NCBI RefSeq assembly: GCF_014649915.1
Contig: NZ_BMTY01000003.1
Location: forward strand, 139,778-203,777
Direction of reading: 5' to 3'
Length of the DNA stretch: 64,000 bases
From: Streptomyces toxytricini
Lineage (GTDB): Bacteria; Actinomycetota; Actinomycetes; Streptomycetales; Streptomycetaceae
A program made the translations under genes and the position numbers. The notes under the pieces are model-generated. The model was not told the origin of the DNA. It worked only from the letters and a program-made list of their open reading frames with translations, and made no database searches. Shown piece by piece: positions 47,420 to 55,174 of this stretch (positions are counted from its first letter, which is position 1; the number at the start of each line of letters is the position of its first letter).

Positions 47420-47507
47420 GCGTGCGTCCGCACAGCGGTCGCCGGGACGCGCGCCCCCGCCCTTCGGGGATACTGGACGGGCAGACCCAGAGGAAAGGCC
47501 ACCACAC

Positions 47508-48632
47508 GTGACTGAGATCGAGATCGGGCGCGGCAAGCGCGGCCGCAGGGCGTACGCGTTCGACGACATCGCCATCGTCCCGAGCCGGCGGACGCGGGAC
47601 CCGAAGGAGGTCTCCATCGCCTGGCAGATCGACGCGTACCGCTTCGAGCTCCCGTTCCTCGCCGCCCCCATGGACTCCGTCGTCTCCCCGCAGACCGCGA
47701 TCCGCATCGGTGAGCTCGGCGGCCTCGGCGTCCTCAACCTCGAAGGCCTGTGGACCCGCCACGAGGACCCGCAGCCTCTGCTCGACGAGATCGCCGAGCT
47801 GCCGGAGGAGGCCGCGACCCGCCGCCTCCAGGAGATCTACGCGGCCCCGATCCAGGCCGACCTGATCGGGCAGCGCATCAAGGAGGTCCGCGACTCCGGC
47901 GTCGTCACCGCCGCCGCGCTCTCCCCGCAGCGCACCGCCCAGTTCTCCAAGGCCGTCGTCGACGCCGGCGTCGACATCTTCGTCATCCGGGGGACGACGG
48001 TCTCCGCGGAGCACGTCTCCGGCGCCGCCGAGCCGCTGAACCTGAAGCAGTTCATCTACGAGCTCGACGTCCCGGTCATCGTCGGCGGCTGCGCCACCTA
48101 CACGGCGGCCCTGCACCTGATGCGCACCGGCGCGGCCGGCGTCCTCGTCGGCTTCGGCGGCGGCGCCGCGCACACCACCCGCAACGTGCTGGGCATCCAG
48201 GTCCCGATGGCCACGGCCGTCGCGGACGTGGCCGCCGCCCGCCGCGACTACATGGACGAGTCCGGCGGCCGCTACGTGCACGTCATCGCCGACGGCGGCG
48301 TGGGCTGGTCCGGCGACCTGCCCAAGGCCATCGCCTGCGGCGCCGACGCCGTCATGATGGGCTCCCCGCTGGCCCGCGCCACCGACGCGCCCGGCAAGGG
48401 CCACCACTGGGGCATGGAGGCCGTCCACGAGGACGTGCCGCGCGGCAAGAAGGTCCACCTGGGCACCGTCGGCACCACCGAGGAGATCCTCACCGGCCCG
48501 TCGCACACCCCGGACGGCTCGATGAACCTGTTCGGCGCCCTGCGCCGCTCGATGGCCACCACCGGCTACAGCGAGCTGAAGGAGTTCCAGCGCGTCGAGG
48601 TCACCGTCGCGGACAGCCACCACCACGGCTGA
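47508..48632 (+). CDS. guaB3: GuaB3 family IMP dehydrogenase-related protein
   Basis: The 374-residue product is a shorter GuaB paralog without CBS domains, of the GuaB3 type found beside guaB in actinobacteria. It retains FDDIAIVPSRRTRDP, APMDSVVS, VIVGGCATYTAAL and VIADGGVGWSGDLPKAIACG. The loop that holds the catalytic Cys in GuaB (GSICTTR) is GFGGGAAHTTR here, so the nucleophile is missing. Whether it is an IMP dehydrogenase with altered chemistry or regulatory is not settled by sequence. The GTG at 47508 follows AGAGGAAAGG. Two other Cys exist but outside the loop. Confidence 0.88.
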   Translation: MTEIEIGRGKRGRRAYAFDDIAIVPSRRTRDPKEVSIAWQIDAYRFELPFLAAPMDSVVSPQTAIRIGELGGLGVLNLEGLWTRHEDPQPLLDEIAELPEEAATRRLQEIYAAPIQADLIGQRIKEVRDSGVVTAAALSPQRTAQFSKAVVDAGVDIFVIRGTTVSAEHVSGAAEPLNLKQFIYELDVPVIVGGCATYTAALHLMRTGAAGVLVGFGGGAAHTTRNVLGIQVPMATAVADVAAARRDYMDESGGRYVHVIADGGVGWSGDLPKAIACGADAVMMGSPLARATDAPGKGHHWGMEAVHEDVPRGKKVHLGTVGTTEEILTGPSHTPDGSMNLFGALRRSMATTGYSELKEFQRVEVTVADSHHHG

Positions 48633-48669
48633 CCGGCCCCGCGGCCGCAGCGCACGCCGGGCACGGCGC

Positions 48670-48705
48670 AAGGGCCGGCTCCCCGCGACGGGGGCCGGCC
48701 CTTCG
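48670..48705. terminator. Terminator between GuaB3 and the nucleotide-sugar dehydrogenase gene
   Basis: AAGGGCCGGC-T-CCCCG (48670-48685) pairs with CGGGG-G-CCGGCCCTT (48689-48703) around CGA. It lies between convergent genes and can serve both. Confidence 0.8.
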
Positions 48706-48715
48706 GCGTACCCGG

Positions 48716-49945
48716 TCAGAGCCGGTGGGCGGCGCCGGCCGGGCTCGCCCCGCGGGTGTCCAGGAGCAGCTGCGCCTTGACCGCCAGGCCCTGGAGGTCG
48801 TAGGTGCGGTGGTGCTGGAGGAGGATCGTCAGGTCGGCGGAGGCGGCGGCCTCGTAGAGGGACTCGGCGCGGGGGACCGGCTGGTCGCGGACCCGCCAGC
48901 CGGCGACGTACGGGTCGTGGTAGCTGATCAGCGCGCCGAGGTCGAGGAGGCGGCTGGCGATCTCCGGGGCCGGGGAGCCCTCCCGGTCGGCGAGGTCCGG
49001 CTTGTAGGTGACGCCGAGGAGCAGGACGCGGGCGCCGCGGGCGGACTTGCCGTGCTCGTTCAGCAGGGTGGCGCAGCGCTGGATGACGTACTGGGGCATC
49101 CGCCCGTTGATCTCCTGGGCGAGGCCGACCATGCGCAGGGGGTGGCCGGGGGTGCGCGTGGTGTGAGGGAGATAGTTGGGGTCGAGGGGGACGCTGTGGC
49201 CTCCGACGCCGGGGCCGGGGCGGAAGGCCTGGAAGCCGTACGGCTTGGTCTCGGCGCAGCGGATGACGTCCCACAGGTCGACGCCGAGGTCGTGGCAGAG
49301 GACGGCCATCTCGTTCATCAGCGCGATGTTCACGTGCCGGTAGTTGGTCTCCAGGAGCTGGACGGTCTCGGCCTCGCGCAGCCCGCGGGCGCGGACGACC
49401 TTCTCGGCGATGCGGGCGTAGAAGGCGTGGGCGGACTCGGTGCAGGCGGGGGTGAGGCCGCCGATGACCTTGGGCGTGTTCGCGAAGGTGTGGGTGCGGT
49501 TGCCCGGGTCGTGGCGGCTGGGGGAGTAGGCCAGGTGGAAGTCGCGTCCGGCGCGCAGCCCCGAGCCGGACTCCAGGATCGGGCGGAGGTACTCCTCGGT
49601 GGTCCCCGGGTGGGCCGCGGACTCCAGGATCACGGTGGTGTGGGGGCGCAGCCGGGCGGCCAGGGCCCGGCCCGCCTCGCCGACGGCGCCGAGGTCGAGG
49701 GCGCGGTCGGCGCCGAGCTGGGTGGGCGCGCAGATGACGGCGGTGCGGACCCGGCCGAGGTCGGCGGGGTTGGCGGTGACCCGGAAGCCGGCGGCCGACA
49801 TGCGGCGGACCTCGGCGGCGGTGAGAGTGGAACCGGTGGCCGGGCCGATGTCGTAGCCGACGGTTTCGATCCCTGCTGCGACGGCGGCCTGGGCCAGTGG
49901 GAGGCCGAGGTGGCCGAGTCCGATGACGGCGAGGTCTGCGGGCAT
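48716..49945 (-). CDS. Nucleotide-sugar dehydrogenase homolog with substituted active site
   Basis: The 409-residue product has the UDP-glucose/UDP-ManNAc dehydrogenase architecture: NAD-binding AVIGLGHLGLPLAQA, the central helix and the C-terminal UDP-binding domain (RVLLLGVTYKPDLADREGSP). Family enzymes use a catalytic Cys in GGHCIPxDP; here the codon is AGC, Ser251 (GVGGHSVPLDPNYL). The preceding helix also has Gln (TVQLLETNYRHVNIAL) where a Lys is usual (VKLLEN). It may not do the normal two-step oxidation. I use the ATG at 49945. No glycan cluster is adjacent. Confidence 0.8.
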   Translation of the reverse strand: MPADLAVIGLGHLGLPLAQAAVAAGIETVGYDIGPATGSTLTAAEVRRMSAAGFRVTANPADLGRVRTAVICAPTQLGADRALDLGAVGEAGRALAARLRPHTTVILESAAHPGTTEEYLRPILESGSGLRAGRDFHLAYSPSRHDPGNRTHTFANTPKVIGGLTPACTESAHAFYARIAEKVVRARGLREAETVQLLETNYRHVNIALMNEMAVLCHDLGVDLWDVIRCAETKPYGFQAFRPGPGVGGHSVPLDPNYLPHTTRTPGHPLRMVGLAQEINGRMPQYVIQRCATLLNEHGKSARGARVLLLGVTYKPDLADREGSPAPEIASRLLDLGALISYHDPYVAGWRVRDQPVPRAESLYEAAASADLTILLQHHRTYDLQGLAVKAQLLLDTRGASPAGAAHRL

Positions 49946-50207
49946 GGGGTGGAGCCGTCCCTTCCCTGGCATGCATGGAGAGGCTGGGTGCGCAACTCCA
50001 GTGGATCCCGGGGGCCTCCGATGAGCTGGCGCGATGTCAGACTAGGCGTATATATGACCGATCTGTCGTATTACGGGGTGATGGCCTCCGTTGTGTTGTC
50101 CACAGGCGGTGGCTGATGCGGGAGCGCGGGGTCAGAATCGAGGACGGGGGACGTGAGCGGGACCGCCCGCGCCGAGCCGGCGCGGCCCGCACCGACGGGA
50201 GGCAGCC

Positions 50208-51914
50208 GTGAGGACAGCGACACTGGGGCCGGCGCAGCGCGCCGACGCCCTCGCCCGGATGGCCGAGCGGGAACTGGACGTGCTCGTGGTGGGCGCGGGC
50301 GTGGTCGGCGCGGGCACCGTGCTGGACGCCGCGACCAGGGGCCTGCTGACCGGGATCGTCGAGGCGCGGGACTGGGCGTCCGGCACGTCCAGCCGGTCCA
50401 GCAAGCTGATCCACGGCGGCCTGCGCTACCTGGAGATGCTCGACTTCGCCCTCGTGCGCGAGGCGCTGAAGGAGCGGGGCCTGCTGCTGGAGCGGCTCGC
50501 CCCGCACCTCGTCCGGCCCGTCCCGTTCCTCTACCCGCTGCAGCACAAGGGCTGGGAGCGGTTGTACGCCGGCTCGGGCGTCGCCCTGTACGACGCGATG
50601 TCCGTCTCCAGCGGGCACGGCCGCGGCCTGCCCGTGCACCGGCACCTCTCCCGCCGGCGCGCCCTGCGGGTGGCGCCGGCCCTGCGCAAGGACGCCCTGG
50701 TCGGCGCCCTGCAGTACTACGACGCCCAGATGGACGACGCCCGGTACGTCACCACCCTGGTGCGGACGGCCGCGGTGTACGGGGCGCACTGTGCCAACCG
50801 GGCGAGGGTCGTCGGCTTCCTCCGGGAGGGCGAGCGGGTCGTCGGCGCACGCGTGCAGGACGTGGAGGGCGGGCGGGAGTACGAGGTCCGCGCCCGCCAG
50901 GTCGTCAACGCGACCGGGGTGTGGACGGACGACACGCAGGCGCTGATCGCGGAGCGCGGCCAGTTCCACGTCCGCGCGTCGAAGGGCGTCCACCTCGTCG
51001 TGCCGAAGGACCGGATCAACTCGACCACCGGGCTGATCCTGCGGACGGAGAAGTCGGTCCTGTTCGTCATCCCCTGGGGCCGGCACTGGATCGTGGGCAC
51101 CACCGACACCGACTGGGACCTCGACAAGGCGCACCCGGCGGCGTCCAGCGCGGACATCGACTACCTGCTGGAGCACGTCAACTCGGTCCTGGCCGTCCCC
51201 CTCACGAGGGATGACGTGGAAGGCGTGTACGCGGGCCTGCGGCCGCTGCTGGCCGGGGAGTCGGACGCGACGAGCAAGCTGTCCCGCGAGCACACCGTGG
51301 CGCACCCGGTGCCGGGGCTCGTCGTCGTGGCGGGCGGCAAGTACACGACGTACCGGGTGATGGCGAAGGACGCGGTGGACGAGGCGGTGCACGGCCTCGA
51401 CCAGCGGGTCGCCGACTGCGTCACCGAGGACGTGCCGCTGGTGGGCGCGGAGGGGTACCGGGCCCTGTGGAACGGCCGGGCCGGCATCGCCGCCCGGTCC
51501 GGGCTCCATGTGGTGCGGGTGGAGCACCTGTTGAACCGGTACGGGTCCATGGTGGACGAACTGCTGGACCTGATCGCGGCCGACCCCTCGCTCGGCGAGC
51601 CGCTCGGCGGGGCGGACGACTACCTGCGGGCCGAAGTGGTCTACGCGGCCTCGCACGAAGGAGCCCGCCACCTCGACGACGTGATGACCCGCCGGACGCG
51701 CATCTCGATCGAGACGTTCGACCGGGGGACCCGATCGGCGCGGGAGTGCGCGGAGCTGATGGCCCCGGTGCTGGGGTGGGACGAGCAGCAGATCGAGAAG
51801 GAAGTGGAGCACTACGAGAAGAGGGTGCAGGCTGAGCGCGAATCCCAGCGCCAGCCGGACGACCAGACGGCGGATGCCGCCAGGCTGGGGGCGCCCGACA
51901 TCGTTCCGTTGTAA
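50208..51914 (+). CDS. glpD: FAD-dependent glycerol-3-phosphate dehydrogenase
   Basis: GlpD oxidises glycerol-3-phosphate to dihydroxyacetone phosphate at the membrane and passes electrons to quinone. The 568-residue product has the FAD-binding VVGAGVVGAGTVLDAATRG, the SKLIHGGLRYLE segment, YYDAQMDDARY, GTTDTDWD and VVVAGGKYTTYRVMAKDA. The C-terminal helical domain ends with a charged tail. The GTG at 50208 has GGGAGG at 50197-50202. No glpK or glpF lies in the window; this is probably one of two glpD paralogs. Confidence 0.93.
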   Translation: MRTATLGPAQRADALARMAERELDVLVVGAGVVGAGTVLDAATRGLLTGIVEARDWASGTSSRSSKLIHGGLRYLEMLDFALVREALKERGLLLERLAPHLVRPVPFLYPLQHKGWERLYAGSGVALYDAMSVSSGHGRGLPVHRHLSRRRALRVAPALRKDALVGALQYYDAQMDDARYVTTLVRTAAVYGAHCANRARVVGFLREGERVVGARVQDVEGGREYEVRARQVVNATGVWTDDTQALIAERGQFHVRASKGVHLVVPKDRINSTTGLILRTEKSVLFVIPWGRHWIVGTTDTDWDLDKAHPAASSADIDYLLEHVNSVLAVPLTRDDVEGVYAGLRPLLAGESDATSKLSREHTVAHPVPGLVVVAGGKYTTYRVMAKDAVDEAVHGLDQRVADCVTEDVPLVGAEGYRALWNGRAGIAARSGLHVVRVEHLLNRYGSMVDELLDLIAADPSLGEPLGGADDYLRAEVVYAASHEGARHLDDVMTRRTRISIETFDRGTRSARECAELMAPVLGWDEQQIEKEVEHYEKRVQAERESQRQPDDQTADAARLGAPDIVPL

Positions 51915-52091
51915 GTCCGCGATCCGGAGGGGGGGAACCGCGGACCCGGGGCTCCCGTCCGTTGCGGAGTGAGGAACAATAAGGGTTCTGCCGGGGCGGG
52001 TTATCGCGCGGGTTCTCCCGGGGCGGGCCGCCGGGCACTCCGGCGGGTGCCGGGGCAGCCGGAGCAGGCGGCACGATCGCAGAGGGGACGC

Positions 52092-55079
52092 ATGTCGAAG
52101 CCGGAGCACACCGATTCGCCTGCGGCGGAGCAGGACCGGGCCGAGCCCGTGTCGGGCGAGCCGGAGCCGTCTGTGAAGGCCGTCCCGCCTGCGCGGACGC
52201 CCGCGGCTGCGGCCGGTCCGGGCGCTGGGGAGCCGGGGGCCGCCGGTTCGGCCGCCGCCGCGCCGCAGGACGCCGAGCCGTCCGGATCGGCCTCGCCGAA
52301 GCCCGACCTCACGAAGCCGAAGGCTGCCCGTACGGCCGCGGCCGCCGAGCCGGCTGACGCCGGGTCCGCCGCCGCCGACGCCCCGGCGGCCGCCACCCGC
52401 AAGCCCGGCCCCGCGAAGCCGCGACCGTCCGCCGAGGCCCGTTCCGCTTCGGTTCGGCCGAAGACCGCGAAGTCGGGTGCGGGCACGACCGCGCCCGACT
52501 CCGCTTCGGCTGCGCCGAAGGCGGCGAAGCCGACCCTGGCGAAGGGCGGCTCCGCAGCAGCTGGTTCCGCTTCGGCCGACACGGAACCCACGAAGCCGGG
52601 CTCGGCGAAGGGCGCTGCCGCAGCGGGCCGTTCTGTTCCGGCTGAGTCGAAGGGCTCGGAGTCGGGCCTGACCGAGGATGCTGCGGCTGATTCCGCTTCG
52701 AGCGGGTCGAAGGGCGCGACGTCCGGCCCGGCGAAGGGCAACGCTGCCGCGGCTGGTTCCGTTTCAGCCGGACCGGAGGATGCGAAGCCGAGCCTGGCGA
52801 AGGGTGCTGTGGCCGCGGCCGGTTCCGCTTCGAGCGGGTCGAAGGGCACGACGTCCGGCCCGGCGAAGGACGACACTGCCGCGGCTGGTTCCGTTTCGGC
52901 CGGACCCGAGGATGCGAAGCCTGACGTCGCGAAGGACGGTGCGGTTGCGGGTGGTTCCGCTTCGACCCCGGCCGAGGGGTCGAGGCCGAGCCTTGCAAAG
53001 AGTGGTGCCGCTGCGGCTGGTTCCGCTTCGGGTGGGCCCGAGGATGCTAAGCCGAAGCCCGGGGCGCAGGCCGACGCCGTGCGGACGACGTCCGGGAACC
53101 CCATCATCGACAAGGCCGACGCCGTCGCCGCCGCGGTGAAGGCCGCGGCCGTCAAGGCCGCCGACGACAGCGGCCGCGAGGGCCGGCTCCTCGCCGGCCG
53201 CTACCGGCTCGGTGAGGTGCTCGGCAAGGGCGGCATGGGCACCGTCTGGCGCGCCGAGGACGAAACCCTCGGTCGCACCGTCGCCGTCAAGGAGCTCCGC
53301 TTCGGCAACGGCGTCGACGAGGACGAGAAGCGCCGCCTCATCACCCGCACCCTCCGCGAGGCCAAGGCCATCGCCCGGATCCGCAGCGGCGGCGCCGTCA
53401 CCGTCTTCGACGTCGTCGACGAGGACGGCCGGCCGTGGATCGTCATGGAGCTCATCGAGGGCCCCTCCCTCGCCGAGTTCATACGGGAACAGGGCCCGCT
53501 GACCCCGCGCCGCGCCGCCGAGGTCGGCCTCGCGGTGCTCGAAGTGCTGCGTGCCGCCCACGGCCAGGGCATCCTGCACCGCGACGTGAAGCCGTCCAAC
53601 GTCCTCATCGCCGCCAACGGCCGCGTCGTCCTCACCGACTTCGGCATCGCGCAGGTCGAGGGCGACCCGTCCATCACCTCCACCGGCATGCTCGTCGGCG
53701 CGCCCTCGTACATCTCGCCCGAGCGCGCCCGCGGCCAGAAGCCGGGCCCGCCGGCGGACATGTGGTCGCTCGGCGGTCTGCTCTACGCCGCCGTCGAGGG
53801 CGTGCCCCCCTACGACAAGGGCTCCGCGCTCGCCACGCTCACCGCCGTCATGACCGAGCCGGTGGAGCCGCCGAAGAACGCCGGCCCGCTGACCGAGGTC
53901 ATCTACGGCCTGCTGGTCAAGGACCCGGCCCGGCGCCTCGACGAGCAGCGCGCGCGGGTCATGCTCACCGCCGTGGTCAACATGCCGGAGCCGGAGGCCG
54001 TCGAGGTCCTGGCGCCGGCCGTGGAGGAGACCCGGCAGATCTCCCTGAGCGCGGCGAAGGAGGCCGCGGCCAAGGCCGCCGCCGACAAGGCCGCCGAGAA
54101 GGCGGAGAAGAAGGAGCGGGAGCGCCGCGAGCGGGAGCAGCGCGAGCGGGCCCGCGCCGCCCTGAAGGCGGCCCGCAAGGCGGCCGCGGCCACGGCCGCC
54201 ACGGCCGCGACCGCCGCCGAGCCCGCGGCGTCCGGCGGCGCGCGCACCGGTCCGGTCGCGGCGCCGCTGACGGACGTCATGTCGCGCCGCACCATCGGGC
54301 TCGCCATCGCCGGCGTGGTGGTCGCGCTGGCCGCGATCGGCTCGCTGATCGTGTACGCGTTCAGCGGCGACTCCGAGCAGCAGGGCAAGGGCACCCCGGG
54401 GACGACGACCTCCGGCAAGCCGAGCCCGGGTCCCTCCGGCAAGACCGGCGACGCCGGCTCCACCGGGGGCGGGGCGGGCGGCAGCAGCCCGTCGGCGCAG
54501 GGGCAGACGCCGGGCGGGCAGGAGAGCCCGGGCCAGACCCAGACCCAGGGCCAGGGCCAGGCGGCCGCCCAGGGCCAGGGCCAGGGCCAGGGCTCCGACC
54601 CGGGCGGTGCCGCGGCCGGGCTCCCCGCCGGCTTCGCCACGGTGACGGACCTCGGCTTCCACTTCTCCATGGCGATGCCGCAGGACTTCCGCCACACGGA
54701 CACCGCCGGCGACAACTCCGGCGCCATATACAGCCGTGACGGCGGCTTCCCGCGCATCCAGGTCGACTTCACCAACCGCCCCGGCGAGGACGCGCGCGCC
54801 GCCTGGGCGGCGCTCGCCCCCGCCGTCGCCGGCAGCAGCAAGGGCTACCGCACGATCCGCATCGACGCGGTCGGCTACCGCGACTACCCCACCGTCGCCG
54901 ACTGGGAGTTCGAGCGGGAGCAGAAGGGCATCAAGGTCCGCGTGCTCAACCGCGGCTTCAAGGTGGACGCCAAGCGCGGCTACGCCATCATGATCAGCTG
55001 CCCGGCGGACCAGTGGGACGGCCCGGAGTGCCGGCAGCTGCGCGACACGGCCTTCGCGACGTTCCAGCCCCTGGCCTGA
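52092..55079 (+). CDS. Receptor-like Ser/Thr protein kinase with repetitive N-terminus
   Basis: The 995-residue product has an N-terminal low-complexity region (about 1-360) of roughly 22-residue repeats such as SVSAGPEDAKPSLAKG. A full Ser/Thr kinase domain follows (about 366-625, GKGGMGTVWRAE, VAVKEL, HRDVKPSN, DFG, YISPE). Next come an Ala/Lys/Glu-rich coiled linker, one transmembrane helix (about 735-758), a Gly/Gln-rich linker and a C-terminal extracellular domain (about 835-995). All main kinase residues are present. I use the ATG at 52092; an earlier in-frame opening is unconserved. First of three such genes. Confidence 0.9.
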   Translation: MSKPEHTDSPAAEQDRAEPVSGEPEPSVKAVPPARTPAAAAGPGAGEPGAAGSAAAAPQDAEPSGSASPKPDLTKPKAARTAAAAEPADAGSAAADAPAAATRKPGPAKPRPSAEARSASVRPKTAKSGAGTTAPDSASAAPKAAKPTLAKGGSAAAGSASADTEPTKPGSAKGAAAAGRSVPAESKGSESGLTEDAAADSASSGSKGATSGPAKGNAAAAGSVSAGPEDAKPSLAKGAVAAAGSASSGSKGTTSGPAKDDTAAAGSVSAGPEDAKPDVAKDGAVAGGSASTPAEGSRPSLAKSGAAAAGSASGGPEDAKPKPGAQADAVRTTSGNPIIDKADAVAAAVKAAAVKAADDSGREGRLLAGRYRLGEVLGKGGMGTVWRAEDETLGRTVAVKELRFGNGVDEDEKRRLITRTLREAKAIARIRSGGAVTVFDVVDEDGRPWIVMELIEGPSLAEFIREQGPLTPRRAAEVGLAVLEVLRAAHGQGILHRDVKPSNVLIAANGRVVLTDFGIAQVEGDPSITSTGMLVGAPSYISPERARGQKPGPPADMWSLGGLLYAAVEGVPPYDKGSALATLTAVMTEPVEPPKNAGPLTEVIYGLLVKDPARRLDEQRARVMLTAVVNMPEPEAVEVLAPAVEETRQISLSAAKEAAAKAAADKAAEKAEKKERERREREQRERARAALKAARKAAAATAATAATAAEPAASGGARTGPVAAPLTDVMSRRTIGLAIAGVVVALAAIGSLIVYAFSGDSEQQGKGTPGTTTSGKPSPGPSGKTGDAGSTGGGAGGSSPSAQGQTPGGQESPGQTQTQGQGQAAAQGQGQGQGSDPGGAAAGLPAGFATVTDLGFHFSMAMPQDFRHTDTAGDNSGAIYSRDGGFPRIQVDFTNRPGEDARAAWAALAPAVAGSSKGYRTIRIDAVGYRDYPTVADWEFEREQKGIKVRVLNRGFKVDAKRGYAIMISCPADQWDGPECRQLRDTAFATFQPLA
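52691..52954 (+). repeat. Two tandem 132-bp repeats in the first kinase gene
   Basis: Copies at 52691-52822 and 52823-52954 are mostly identical. Each encodes 44 residues, made of two 22-residue half-repeats (SASSGSKGnTSGPAK... and SVSAGPEDAKPnnAK...). Flanking sequence holds more diverged copies. Confidence 0.85.
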
Positions 55080-55174
55080 CGAGCCTTCCCGGCTCCGGGA
55101 CGCGGGAGCCCCCGGCGACGTATCGTGTCAGCGGGGGCCGCAGGGAGACGGCCCCGGCACTCGGGGGAGGCACA

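Noticed and set aside
52330..53090. CRISPR-like array suggested by regular repeats
   Set aside because: The repeats are in-frame, multiples of 66 bases, and encode protein; there are no unique spacers.
54525..54600. CAGGGC tandem repeat as a regulatory element
   Set aside because: It lies within the first kinase gene and encodes a Gly-Gln linker between the membrane helix and the extracellular domain.
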